NCBI RefSeq assembly: GCF_900128505.1 | Contig: NZ_LT669941.1 | Span: 545,526 to 609,525, forward strand | Direction of reading: 5' to 3' | DNA: 64,000 nt | Origin: Parabacteroides timonensis | Lineage (GTDB): Bacteria > Bacteroidota > Bacteroidia > Bacteroidales > Tannerellaceae | Part shown: positions 18,300-26,390 of the stretch, piece by piece | Layout: every line of letters begins with the position of its first letter | Position numbering within the stretch: position 1 is the first letter of the stretch | Position numbers and translations under genes: made by a program | Notes under the pieces: model-generated | Told to the model about the DNA's origin: nothing | Database searches by the model: none | What the model saw: the letters and a program-made list of their open reading frames with translations, nothing else

Positions 18300-18908
18300 A
18301 TGTATAAACACTTTTTCAAACGATTGATAGACTTTATCATCGTTTTTAGTGTACTAGTCGTGATTTGGCCGGTACTATTGTGTATTGCCCTTTGGTTACA
18401 TTTTGCCAATAAAGGGGCAGGAGCTTTCTTTATGCAGGAGCGTCCAGGGAAAGATAAAAAGATTTTCAAAGTAGTTAAATTTAAGACAATGACGGACGAG
18501 CGAGATGTGGAAGGCAATCTACTTCCAGATGCGGAGCGTCTCACAAAAGTTGGTCGCTTTGTCCGCTCTACATCTATGGATGAACTGCCCCAGTTGATTA
18601 ATGTCCTGAAAGGAGATATGGCATTGATTGGTCCGCGCCCTCTGCTGGTTCAATATTTGCCTTTGTACAATGAGGAACAAGCTCGTCGGCATAATGTTCG
18701 TCCCGGCATTACCGGATGGGCACAGGTAAATGGACGCAATGCAATCAGTTGGACAAAGAAGTTTGAATTGGATGTTTGGTATGTGGATCATTGTTCACTT
18801 CTGTTGGATATAAAGATAATTTTTTTGACGATAAAGAAAGTCTTTGTTCGGGAAGGTATATTCCAGGAAGGACAGGCTACGATGGAGTATTTTACCGGTA
18901 ATAATTAA
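18300..18908 (+). CDS. initiating phosphosugar transferase (PglC/WbaP C-terminal type)
   Basis: A 202-residue monotopic transferase. One membrane helix (RLIDFIIVFSVLVVIWPVL) is followed by FMQERPGKDKKIFKVVKFKTM, SMDELPQLINVLKGDMALIGPRPL (catalytic Asp-Glu) and RPGITGWAQVNGRNAISW. It moves a phospho-sugar from UDP-sugar to undecaprenyl phosphate. ATG 18300 gives the length of PglC; starts at 18249 or 18279 are possible but add a non-family tail. Base composition returns to the more GC-rich style of the conserved flank. Confidence 0.9.
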   Translation: MYKHFFKRLIDFIIVFSVLVVIWPVLLCIALWLHFANKGAGAFFMQERPGKDKKIFKVVKFKTMTDERDVEGNLLPDAERLTKVGRFVRSTSMDELPQLINVLKGDMALIGPRPLLVQYLPLYNEEQARRHNVRPGITGWAQVNGRNAISWTKKFELDVWYVDHCSLLLDIKIIFLTIKKVFVREGIFQEGQATMEYFTGNN

Positions 18909-18913
18909 TAATC

Positions 18914-19498
18914 ATGTATTTATACGGGGCAAGCGGTCATGCTAAAGTGATCATTGACATATTGAAAGCAAATGAAGTAGATGTTGATGGGTTGATTGAT
19001 GACAATCCGGAGATAAATGACCTTTTAGGATATCCAGTTTTTCATGGAAAAGAAAATCTTTTTCCTTTGATTATAAGTATTGGTAATAACAATATTCGTC
19101 GGAAAATAGCCGAAAAATTAAGGGGAGAATTTGGTATAGCCATTCATCCTTCGGCTTTGCTTTCTCCGTACGCTTCAGTTGGTGAGGGGAGTGTAATAAT
19201 GCAGGGAACAATATTGCAATCATGTGTACAAGTTGGGCGACATTGTATTATAAACACAGGAACTTCTATCGACCATGAATGTATAATTGAAGATTATGTA
19301 CATGTTTCACCACACTCTACTTTATGTGGAAATGTTTTTGTTGGAGAAGGTACTTGGATTGGAGCTGGAACAACGATTATTCCAGGTGTAAAGATAGGTA
19401 GATGGTCGATAATTGGTGCTGGCTCAGTGGTCACAAAAGATATTCCAGATAGAGTTTTAGCTGTAGGAAATAGGTGTAAAGTATTAAAAAATATATAA
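18914..19498 (+). CDS. NeuD/PglD-family sugar O/N-acetyltransferase
   Basis: The protein has 194 residues: a short Rossmann-like half (LYGASGHAKVIIDIL, LIDDNPEINDLLGYPV) then left-handed beta-helix hexapeptides ending GAGSVVTKDIPDRVLAVGNRCKVL. His in NTGTSIDHEC is the expected catalytic base. In the Pgl pathway it N-acetylates UDP-4-amino-sugar to UDP-diNAcBac. Its place between PglC-like and PglE-like genes supports that job. Confidence 0.87.
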   Translation: MYLYGASGHAKVIIDILKANEVDVDGLIDDNPEINDLLGYPVFHGKENLFPLIISIGNNNIRRKIAEKLRGEFGIAIHPSALLSPYASVGEGSVIMQGTILQSCVQVGRHCIINTGTSIDHECIIEDYVHVSPHSTLCGNVFVGEGTWIGAGTTIIPGVKIGRWSIIGAGSVVTKDIPDRVLAVGNRCKVLKNI

Positions 19499-19503
19499 TA
19501 TCA

Positions 19504-20745
19504 ATGAACAAACGAATCTACCTTTGCCTCGCCCACATGAGTGGCAAAGAACAAGCATTCATAAAAGAAGCCTTCGATACCAACTGGGTAGTTCCACTCG
19601 GTCCGAATGTGAATGGCTTTGAGAAAGATTTGGAAATATTTGTAGGGGAGGACAAACACGTCGTTGCCCTCTCAGCCGGTACAGCCGCTGTACACCTTGC
19701 TCTCTTAGCCTGTGGTGTCGGCCCGGGTGATGAAGTAATTGTACAAAGCTTTACCTTTTGTGCATCTTCACATCCTGTGACTTATTTGGGAGCTACTCCG
19801 GTCTTTGTCGACTCAGAGGCAGAGACTTGGAATATGGACTCGGAACTATTGGAGAAAGCAATTGTTGACCGAATAGCGGTTACAGGTAAGAAGCCGAAGG
19901 CTATTGTCCCTGTTTATCTGTATGGTATGCCAGCTAAAATTGAAGATATTATGGCTGTGGCAAACAAATATGATATTCCGGTTATCGAAGATGCTGCTGA
20001 AGGATTAGGTAGTCGCTATGATGGCCAGGTTTGTGGTACATTTGGACAGTATGGAGTACTCTCTTTTAATGGGAACAAGATGATAACCACTTCCGGTGGC
20101 GGCGCATTGATCTGCCCGGATGAAGAATCGAAAAAGAAGATTATGTTCTATGCAACCCAGGCTCGCGAGTCCTATCCTTATTACCAGCATGAAGAGATAG
20201 GTTACAACTATCGCATGTCGAATATCTGTGCCGGTATCGGACGCGGACAGATGACAGTACTGGATGAACATATTGCTCATCATAAACATATATGTCAGCT
20301 TTATAAGGAACTGCTTGCTGGAGTAGAAGGAATTAGATTGCATGAAAATCCCTCTTCCCGGTTTGATAGTAACTATTGGCTGAATACAATTTTGCTTGAT
20401 CCATTTTTGCATGTGAAAGGCGAAGAACATGCTTATGAAGAGACTATACAGGGAGCCGTAGGAGGTGCAGCCGGTGTGACGCATGAGGCTTCTTCCTTGC
20501 ATACTGCCTCCGAGCCGAACCGAAATGTAGAAGCTATGCGTATGGCATTGGATGCTGCCGGTATCGAATCTCGTCCGTTATGGAAACCGATGCACTTGCA
20601 ACCCGTTTATAAGAATAATCCTTGTTATGTGAACGGTGTAAGCGAATCTTTGTTCAAACAAGGTCTTTGTTTGCCGAGTGGACCTTGTGTGACGGATGAA
20701 GATGTGGTTTATATTGTGCAAGAGATCAAGAAGGCGATTATGTGA
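19504..20745 (+). CDS. DegT/DnrJ/EryC1 PLP aminotransferase (PglE-like)
   Basis: A 413-residue sugar 4-aminotransferase. SAGTAAVHLALLACG binds the PLP phosphate; EDAAEGLGSRY holds the PLP-contacting Asp; SFNGNKMITTSGGGAL carries the Schiff-base Lys. It would aminate the 4-keto sugar made by the dehydratase at 493. A segment near residues 310-345 (GGAAGVTHEASSLHTA) is longer than in Campylobacter PglE. It ends the recognisable capsule biosynthesis locus. Confidence 0.88.
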   Translation: MNKRIYLCLAHMSGKEQAFIKEAFDTNWVVPLGPNVNGFEKDLEIFVGEDKHVVALSAGTAAVHLALLACGVGPGDEVIVQSFTFCASSHPVTYLGATPVFVDSEAETWNMDSELLEKAIVDRIAVTGKKPKAIVPVYLYGMPAKIEDIMAVANKYDIPVIEDAAEGLGSRYDGQVCGTFGQYGVLSFNGNKMITTSGGGALICPDEESKKKIMFYATQARESYPYYQHEEIGYNYRMSNICAGIGRGQMTVLDEHIAHHKHICQLYKELLAGVEGIRLHENPSSRFDSNYWLNTILLDPFLHVKGEEHAYEETIQGAVGGAAGVTHEASSLHTASEPNRNVEAMRMALDAAGIESRPLWKPMHLQPVYKNNPCYVNGVSESLFKQGLCLPSGPCVTDEDVVYIVQEIKKAIM

Positions 20746-20777
20746 CTTATGGTGACTACTTTGAAGAAAAATAAGTT

Positions 20778-21035
20778 ATGATAAAGTCTGATACATGGCG
20801 AGTTGATATATCCAAAGATGTAATGACTTTGCGGGAATATAAACTTCAAGAGTTACACCGGATTACCAAATCTTTGGTAGTTGTGTATGATACAGAGAAA
20901 AGTGAGTGTGTGATGCTTAAAGATTTGTTGGAAAAGGTGACAGCATATACAATGGAAGCCATAAAAAACGGAGGACCATTCTATACTACATCTGAAGTTT
21001 TTGATTCTATTGACTGGAAATTTGGATGGAAGTAA
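20778..21035 (+). CDS. small hypothetical protein
   Basis: An 85-residue open frame, not recognised. It has a charged N-terminal half (MTLREYKLQELHRITKSL) and ends DSIDWKFGWK. It overlaps the fnlC remnant by 10 bp. It may be a real small gene or part of the debris of region 20746-21490. No signal peptide or membrane segment. Confidence 0.4.
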   Translation: MIKSDTWRVDISKDVMTLREYKLQELHRITKSLVVVYDTEKSECVMLKDLLEKVTAYTMEAIKNGGPFYTTSEVFDSIDWKFGWK

Positions 21036-21265
21036 TTTGGTTGGCTTCGGGAGGCGGGGAGAGAGACAAAGGCAACTTCATCTTAGCCGGCATTACGATA
21101 GAACAGGTATTACAAGCTGTGGATGTAGCTGTTGAGATGAATAAAGACGGTACTTTAGGAATCCCTGTTCCTAATTATGTGGATGAGAATGTATCGGTGA
21201 ATGTAGTCAAGCTAATACAAAGCTATACCGGAGTCATTAATAAAATGGTTTGGAGGAAATATTGA
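21026..21265 (+). pseudogene. fnlC: 3' remnant of UDP-GlcNAc 2-epimerase (FnlC/Cap5P type)
   Basis: The last ~70 residues, from ERDKGNFILAGITIEQVLQ through PNYVDENVS to IQSYTGVINKMVWRKY, match the C-terminal end of FnlC/Cap5P-type UDP-N-acetylglucosamine 2-epimerases (about 380 residues). The remaining ~80% is absent. The intact enzyme works in UDP-L-FucNAc synthesis. It is followed directly by a wbuC remnant, its normal neighbour one gene further on, so this is a scar of a lost sugar module. Confidence 0.7.
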
Positions 21266-21488
21266 AACAAACGTACCTGTTGTTGCGGGGAAAGATTCGG
21301 ATTATGTTTTATTCTGATGAGAAAGAAGAAATCGAATCAACCCTATTGGGTCCGTTGGCTGGATGCTATGGTGTACATATACCGGCTACCAGTGGCATAC
21401 ATTGGAAGTACTGGAAGCCGGTTCTGTATTGTTTGAAGTAAAAGACGGTCCTTATACTCCATTAGGGGAAAACGATGTATTGAAATAA
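21262..21488 (+). pseudogene. wbuC: 3' remnant of WbuC-family cupin, frameshifted
   Basis: From 21262 one frame reads QTYLLLRGKIRIMFYSDEK then ESTLLGPLAGCYGVHIPA; after about 21395 the match continues in another frame as WHTLEVLEAGSVLFEVKDG and PYTPLGENDVLK, ending at TAA 21486-21488. This is the C-terminal two-thirds of the WbuC cupin. The N-terminus with the first metal His residues is gone and one indel breaks the frame, so it cannot be functional. Confidence 0.72.
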
Positions 21489-21586
21489 GAATTTTTTTAT
21501 TGGATTCCGATCGTATAAAAGTTGATTAAAAAAAGCTGTGGTTCCGGAAATAGTTCATACATTTGCCCGTATATTCTAAATAATAT

Positions 21587-21796
21587 ATGACTATGAAGAA
21601 AAAGAACGTAGAATACCAACATTCAGAAAGTGAAGGATCTTCACTGCAGGAACCTGTAGCTGTATACCAGCGAGATATTTCATTAAGACAAATACCTGAA
21701 CATATTGTAAAAGATATAGAGGTAAGTAAAGAAGAATATCAAAAAGGACTGGCTGTTCCTGTCTCAGAGTTTATGAGGAAATATAGGAATGTATAA
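21587..21796 (+). CDS. putative antitoxin of a RelE/ParE system
   Basis: A 69-residue protein, charged and rich in Glu/Lys, ending EEYQKGLAVPVSEFMRKYRNV. Not recognised by motif, but its stop overlaps the toxin ATG by 8 bp (ATGTATAA at 21789-21796), the usual antitoxin-toxin junction. The start may be 21587 or the ATG two codons on. The antitoxin call rests on position. Confidence 0.55.
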   Translation: MTMKKKNVEYQHSESEGSSLQEPVAVYQRDISLRQIPEHIVKDIEVSKEEYQKGLAVPVSEFMRKYRNV

Positions 21797-22084
21797 TCTT
21801 GTAATTACTCCTAGGGCACAATGGCTATTGACAATACATGTAATATAATTTTAAATGCGTGGGGAGTTAAATGCTATAATAACCTGATAGATGAATTGGA
21901 ACGTTGTTTTAAAATAATACAATGTTATCCGTTGGCATTTCAGGAAAGTTCCCGATATTCTGGAATTAGACAGTGTGTCGTTACTTCCTTGAATATCTTA
22001 TATTATATGATTGAAGGAGATGATGTAGTTATTTTAGCATTTGAAGATACACGAATGGACCCTGATAAAGTTTTTGATTTATAA
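21789..22084 (+). pseudogene. RelE/ParE-family toxin, frameshifted near its start
   Basis: From ATG 21789 the frame gives MYNLVITPRAQW, a standard RelE/ParE first strand, but stops after 19 codons. The rest of the toxin fold (NAWGVKCYNNLIDELERCFK, RQCVVTSLNILYYMIEGDD, ILAFEDTRMDP) continues in another frame from about 21821 to 22084. One base change in length around 21811-21830 explains it. An 87-residue product from ATG 21821 is possible but would lack strand 1, so the toxin is probably inactive. Confidence 0.65.
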
Positions 22085-22141
22085 GAACAGGGAGTGCATC
22101 ACCTGACACACCCCCTGTCTCCCTTAAAAGGGAAGGATCGC

Positions 22142-22459
22142 TTACGCAATAAACCATTTATACAAACACCCAACCCCGCCCATCAGCATCAGGCTATATC
22201 CCGACATTCCGAGCCAGTCGGCTCCGGATGGCAGAGCTTTTTGCCGGTTTCCCCAGTCTCCCTGGGCGAGAGCGAGAGTATCGCCCCGATGCAGGTCAGG
22301 GTCACTTCCGTTTCCCTCATCAGGAGGGAGAGGAGGCTCAGCAGGAGCAGGCAGAGGATGAGGACAGGGGCAGTCACCGGCTGCCGGTCTTTGCTTGCGG
22401 GGGAAGATGATCCGGGCAAGGCGGGTGAGGAAGTTGAGAATTGTTTCAAGGACATTCAT
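22142..22459 (-). CDS. small proline-rich hypothetical protein (doubtful)
   Basis: The 105-residue minus-strand frame starts MNVLETILNFLTRLARIIFPRK (amphipathic), runs through a Pro-rich middle and ends in a hydrophobic SGYSLMLMGGVGCLYKWF. It lies 26 bp downstream of the glucosaminidase gene in the same direction. An 88-residue alternative frame (22189-22455) with LILCLLLLSLLSLL covers the same DNA, so which frame is coded is unclear. The rest of 22085-22485 holds nothing else I can support. Confidence 0.35.
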   Translation of the reverse strand: MNVLETILNFLTRLARIIFPRKQRPAAGDCPCPHPLPAPAEPPLPPDEGNGSDPDLHRGDTLALAQGDWGNRQKALPSGADWLGMSGYSLMLMGGVGCLYKWFIA

Positions 22460-22485
22460 GGAATTTGAAAATTATAAATTGAAAA

Positions 22486-22947
22486 TTAATTGGCCGGTAA
22501 CCGCTCGATTGACCGGCAGATCGACACCAGCATCCGCTGATAAGCAGCGCGGTTGTCGCCATTTACTTCGCTGATGTATTTGCTGTAAGCGATCTCCTTG
22601 GCGTAGGCTTCGGGATGGAAGGTGAGGGTTGCGGCTATGGGATAAGCCGAGTGGATCAAACGGGCAAAGTCGAGGAAGCTATCTTCGGCAGTGAGATACC
22701 GGCGGAACCAGAGAGCCGGACGGTCTCCTGTGGCAGACAAGTCTGTGCGGCCACCATCCCAGAAAGGATTCGGACGGCCGTAGGCAGTGATACCGAAAAA
22801 GTTGTTATACTCCACGGCCAGCGAGCTTTCGCCCCAACCCGTTTCAATGGCCGACTGGGCCAGGAGGATGATCGGATTCATCCCGAACCGCTCTCCCGCC
22901 TTTTGGGCGAGAGGCAGATACTGTTTGATGTAATTTTGCTTTGTCAT
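22486..22947 (-). CDS. glucosaminidase-domain peptidoglycan hydrolase
   Basis: A 153-residue single-domain FlgJ/GH73-like lysozyme. Family motifs: LLAQSAIETGWGESSLAVEYNNFFGI, with the catalytic Glu in IETGWGES, then FRRYLTAEDSFLDFARLI and YAKEIAYSKYI. No signal peptide, so its route out is unclear (phage-like or holin-dependent). It follows an HU-like gene by 4 bp. HU + lysozyme pairs commonly sit at capsule-locus ends in Bacteroides; their function is not established. Confidence 0.85.
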   Translation of the reverse strand: MTKQNYIKQYLPLAQKAGERFGMNPIILLAQSAIETGWGESSLAVEYNNFFGITAYGRPNPFWDGGRTDLSATGDRPALWFRRYLTAEDSFLDFARLIHSAYPIAATLTFHPEAYAKEIAYSKYISEVNGDNRAAYQRMLVSICRSIERLPAN

Positions 22948-22951
22948 AACA

Positions 22952-23398
22952 TTATTCGATTACCGGACGGTCGTCTTCCCCGCCTGAGGGAGGAGTCACT
23001 GAACCGGGAAGAGTCCATTTTTCAAAACTGGCATCGCGAACAAGATTCATCAACATCGTTCCCGGATAGAAAACGATATGAGCACGGTTGAACAAAGAGG
23101 TCTTAAACTCTTCTTCTGTAGTAGCCCCTTTACTGCCGGCTACCATACGGAAGCTGCCGAAATCGCCCAGATGGATCGATTCGCCATCGGCAAGGGATTC
23201 ATTCATGACGGTGATAAAACCGTCTAAAACAAGTAGGATATCACCGCGGCTGGCTGTGCTGTATTTGCTGATACGGGCGCAGATACGGTTGAGATCTACT
23301 TTTTTGGTAATACTGGTCTGGGCAAAGTAGAGCTCGGTTCCTTCGGCAGCCCCCTTACTCATGTCCTTGCGTTTTACAAGTCTGTACTTTAATGGCAT
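22952..23398 (-). CDS. HU-family DNA-binding protein (Bacteroidales long form)
   Basis: The 148 residues start PLKYRLVKRKDMSK, include RISKYSTASRGDILLVLDGFI and GDFGSFRMVAGSKG (HU-like DNA-binding arm region) and a Pro/Gly-rich tail. The start at 23398 is chosen because upstream codons translate AT-rich repeat DNA. The long form replaces the normal HU start and is typical of genes beside capsule loci. It probably heads a two- or three-gene minus-strand operon with the glucosaminidase. Confidence 0.78.
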   Translation of the reverse strand: MPLKYRLVKRKDMSKGAAEGTELYFAQTSITKKVDLNRICARISKYSTASRGDILLVLDGFITVMNESLADGESIHLGDFGSFRMVAGSKGATTEEEFKTSLFNRAHIVFYPGTMLMNLVRDASFEKWTLPGSVTPPSGGEDDRPVIE

Positions 23399-23451
23399 AG
23401 TCGGGAAATTAAAAATTAATAATTGAAAATTGTTGGTTATCGATAACATTA

Positions 23452-23459
23452 CAAAGGTA
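23452..23459 (-). promoter_or_regulatory. -7 element for the HU/glucosaminidase operon
   Basis: TACCTTTG on the minus strand, about 55 bp before the HU start codon. The -33 position is not a good TTTG match, so confidence is modest. AT-rich repeat copies (AATTGAAAATT type) lie between it and the start at 23405-23431 and after the operon's second gene at 22462-22491. Confidence 0.4.
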
Positions 23460-23540
23460 CGGCGGCCTGAAAACCCACAGACAGATAGGTGCAGCAAGAG
23501 TGGGATAGGAGCAGATAACGACAGTTAATTAACAGGCTTC

Positions 23541-23604
23541 AGAACACGGGTGTTTCAACGTTAAAACATATATGTTTTAAACGCGAAACATGTATGTTTT
23601 ACAT
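23541..23604. promoter_or_regulatory. cluster of short palindromes, possible operator
   Basis: TTAAAACATATATGTTTTAA (23561-23580) is a perfect 20-bp palindrome. It is followed by GAAACATGTATGTTTT (23585-23600), a variant of the same AAACAT-TATGTTT motif, and preceded by a weaker GAACAC-TGTTTC pair. Repeated half-sites upstream of two divergent genes suggest a dimeric regulator site; the regulator is unknown. Confidence 0.45.
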
Positions 23605-23748
23605 ATAAAGGATATATCATTTCACAATCTCGCAGGCTATATGGATGCCTAATTGGAGAATGAATATGATTAACAAAATAAACAAGCAAATTGAACAACG
23701 GATAATCGCTTTTTTAAAAAGACCGTCCGTGAAATAACAGGGAAATAT

Positions 23749-24192
23749 TTGTCGTATCCTTCCCTGGAGGAATCGATTGGAAGAGTGAAGAATAACAGCC
23801 ATTATATTTTATTGCTGGCTTTATTGTTGGGTGATCCGGAGATAAGGGAAAAGAAAACATGGAACGTTTTGGCTAAATCGTTTTTTACGAATTACAGGGA
23901 GATGATATTGCTGTATTGCGGATATGATATCGGGCCGGCTAATCTGGAGCGTATTCGGGTAATGGAACCGAAATTATTTATCGAGTATATGTCGGGAATG
24001 TTTCGAAACGGCATGTTTGAAGAGAGTTCGTATGAGGAATTGGCTGAATTTATCAATCTGGTGTTTGATACGGGTTACGAACAGAGTTCTGTTCGCAACC
24101 TGCTGAAAGTGGCTCATGAGGATTATCAGCATATCCATGATGGGATCAGGATGGAAATAAAGCGGGAACCTGCCAGGAGAGAAGGAATTTAA
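23749..24192 (+). CDS. hypothetical protein, possibly 5'-frameshifted
   Basis: A 147-residue frame opening with TTG, not recognised. It contains HYILLLALLLGDPEIREK and otherwise looks soluble and helical. Upstream codons in the same frame (KKTVREITGKYLS) look protein-like, while an ATG at 23660 in another frame gives NKQIEQRIIAFLKRPSVK and stops. The two frames meet at T6A5 (23710-23720), so the original gene may have been 23660-24192 with a one-base slip. Not given a function. Confidence 0.5.
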   Translation: MSYPSLEESIGRVKNNSHYILLLALLLGDPEIREKKTWNVLAKSFFTNYREMILLYCGYDIGPANLERIRVMEPKLFIEYMSGMFRNGMFEESSYEELAEFINLVFDTGYEQSSVRNLLKVAHEDYQHIHDGIRMEIKREPARREGI

Positions 24193-24504
24193 ATAATTAA
24201 CCGGTTGATATATTGCCTGTTGGATTGTGAAATATACGCGAAAAACAGTTTTTTATATACGAAAGCTACTGTCTACCTTTGTTTTAGTCGTTGATATACG
24301 GTCTTGTTTTCCGAAAAAATGGAAAAATCTTGTATTTATAAATTTCTTATAAAAAGAAATACTTCTTACTATATTAAAGAGGAACCGCTTCCGGTCGGAT
24401 AGAAAGCAAATAGCGTGTAAGGAAGAAGCAAGATAATTCAATGATTTTTGCAAATAGAAATCGTATAACAACGTAAATACTAATAGATATTAATATTTAC
24501 GGTT
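24193..24504. other. gene-free leader of the replication/export run
   Basis: A 312-bp AT-rich stretch without a supportable gene. TACCTTTG at 24274-24281 matches the -7 consensus on the + strand, but the expected -33 reads TTTT. If used, it gives a long leader (~220 nt) to the gene at 24505. No hairpin with T run was seen. Confidence 0.4.
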
Positions 24505-25008
24505 ATGAACAAAGATCTTCAAAACAGTAGCCGGGTAACAGATTTCCTGGGAAAAGCGTTTGTCAAAATGCCGTGCAAGTTATTAAACCTGTCATTGCAT
24601 CCGGAGAAAAAAAAGCGTCAGTTGGCCTGTATGTATATGGCGCTGATCACATTGAGTTTCTTTCGTGATGGAACTGTGATGCTGGGAAAAAACAAACATG
24701 TTTGCCGCAGGGGAGAATATGTGGGTACTCATTCGGAACTGGCTCGTTTCACGGCTATCAGTCTCGGTTCGGTAGGTTATTATCTGAAGATGCTTGAAAT
24801 GGACAAACTGATCGTGTTGAACGTCGTAAAGGGAGGTACCCGTATCGGGATTTGCAATTATGATCTTTTTTCCGGGCACGAACCGGAAATGAATGGCTGG
24901 CAGGATGCTTTGGCCGGAGAAGCCGGGCGCAGGATGGCCGACGTGGAACGTGCGATGGGAGGTCGGAACATGCAGGATTTGAATCCGGAGGAAAGGGGGA
25001 ATGCCTGA
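24505..25008 (+). CDS. winged-helix-like protein heading a replication module
   Basis: The protein has 167 residues. The middle (REYVGTHSELARFTAISLGSVGYYLKMLEMDKLIVLNVVKGG, taken in parts) has the helix-turn-helix-wing pattern of MarR-like or replication-initiator domains; this is a fold guess, not a family match. Its TGA overlaps the ATG of the following DnaB gene (TGATG), showing coupling. It may load or regulate the helicase. The tail is Met/Gly-rich and probably disordered. Confidence 0.6.
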   Translation: MNKDLQNSSRVTDFLGKAFVKMPCKLLNLSLHPEKKKRQLACMYMALITLSFFRDGTVMLGKNKHVCRRGEYVGTHSELARFTAISLGSVGYYLKMLEMDKLIVLNVVKGGTRIGICNYDLFSGHEPEMNGWQDALAGEAGRRMADVERAMGGRNMQDLNPEERGNA

Positions 25009-26390
25009 TGGATGCGGATAAGACGAATAATATGGGAATGGGTGGTATGACCATTGTCGAACTGGAAAGTACGCTGGTTTGTTGCCTGATGACTTCATTG
25101 GATGCTCCGATGCAGGTCTCCACGATGTTACGTAAGGAGATGTTTTCGGATAAATCGCTGAGATTTGTCTTCGGTGTAATCATGGATTTGTACGATCAGG
25201 GCGTGCAGCCGGATATGGTGACGGTAGAAACCGGAATGCGCCGGCAGGATGAAGCCCGCTGGAAGGAACTGAATGGACTGTCGTTCCTGCTTCCGGCGAT
25301 GCTGAATGTGCGCAATGCGGAGAATGTAATACGTTATGCCGAAGAGGTGAAACGGCAATATAAGTTACGCTGCCTGATGCAGTTGTTCGTGACGTTAAAT
25401 TTTAGTTCCGGGAAATTCGATGCCGATCCCGACAAGCTGATTGCGGAAGCGGAACAGTCGTTGCAGGAGCTTCGGCGCGACACAGCCGGTGGAAAAGCGA
25501 TGCGTACGGTAGGAGAATTGGCGGAAGAAGCTTTGCAATGGCATAGCAGGCGTGCCGGGGCATCGGAGGATGTGACCCGTTTGTTGACCGGGATAGAGGA
25601 GCTCGACTATGTAACGGGAGGTTTGCACAGAGGCGAAATTATCATTCTAGGGGGCCGTCCGAGTGATGGGAAGACTGCGGTGGCACTTCATATAGCCGTC
25701 AATGCAGCGAAGGAAGGGAAGCATGTCTGTTTGTTCAGCCTCGAAATGTCGGATTTGCAGATGCTGAACCGTATCCTGGCCGGTATGACGGATGTGGATC
25801 CGGACCATTTGCGGATCAGCGGATTGACCGGGAAGGAACTGGAGCAATTGAAAGAGGCAAGCCGCAAACTGGAACATCTTCCTCTCTATATGGATTATAC
25901 GCCTTGCAACACCGTCAGCGATATACGTGCCAAGGTGATGCTGAAAAGCAAACAAGGGGAATGTGATTTGGTGGTGATCGATTATTTGCACCTGCTGTCG
26001 TCTGTCCGACAGAAGAATGAAACACAGGATCAGGTCGTGGGGCGTAATGTGGTAGCCCTGAAACAGCTGGCCCTGGAGGCCGATTGTCCGGTACTGCTTG
26101 TTTCGCAGATGAACCGGGCCTGTGATACACGTGCCGACAGGGCACATATCCCGGTGATGAGCGACCTGAGAGATTCGGGTACGATCGAGCAGGTGGCGGA
26201 TTGTGTCGTGTTTGTTTACCGTCCCGAGAAGCATGGCATTACGAAAGATGAACGGACGGGTGAAAACCTGGTAGGAGTAGGCAAACTCTATATTGTGAAG
26301 AATAGGAACGGGGCGACCGGCATTGCACGGTTCCGTTATAATCCTTCGTATACAAAAATCACAAACTATTGTAATACCGTAACATCATGA
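25008..26390 (+). CDS. second DnaB-like replicative helicase
   Basis: A 460-residue DnaB-family helicase. The N-terminal domain (ELESTLVCCLMTSLDAPMQV) precedes the RecA-like core: Walker A GGRPSDGKTAVA, then LFSLEMSDLQMLNR, Walker B DLVVIDYLHLL, VSQMNRACDTR and the NRNGATGIARFRY end. It is a paralogue of the dnaB at 44428 in the same window, shorter and with a different Walker A (SDGKT instead of AMGKT). It is coupled to the primase-like gene by a 4-bp ATGA overlap, so the pair was probably acquired as a unit. Confidence 0.88.
   Translation: MDADKTNNMGMGGMTIVELESTLVCCLMTSLDAPMQVSTMLRKEMFSDKSLRFVFGVIMDLYDQGVQPDMVTVETGMRRQDEARWKELNGLSFLLPAMLNVRNAENVIRYAEEVKRQYKLRCLMQLFVTLNFSSGKFDADPDKLIAEAEQSLQELRRDTAGGKAMRTVGELAEEALQWHSRRAGASEDVTRLLTGIEELDYVTGGLHRGEIIILGGRPSDGKTAVALHIAVNAAKEGKHVCLFSLEMSDLQMLNRILAGMTDVDPDHLRISGLTGKELEQLKEASRKLEHLPLYMDYTPCNTVSDIRAKVMLKSKQGECDLVVIDYLHLLSSVRQKNETQDQVVGRNVVALKQLALEADCPVLLVSQMNRACDTRADRAHIPVMSDLRDSGTIEQVADCVVFVYRPEKHGITKDERTGENLVGVGKLYIVKNRNGATGIARFRYNPSYTKITNYCNTVTS

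Noticed and set aside
22094..22468. A 124-codon + strand frame after the toxin
   Set aside because: Low-complexity Arg/Pro/Ser translation without domain signs, antisense to a more plausible small minus-strand gene.
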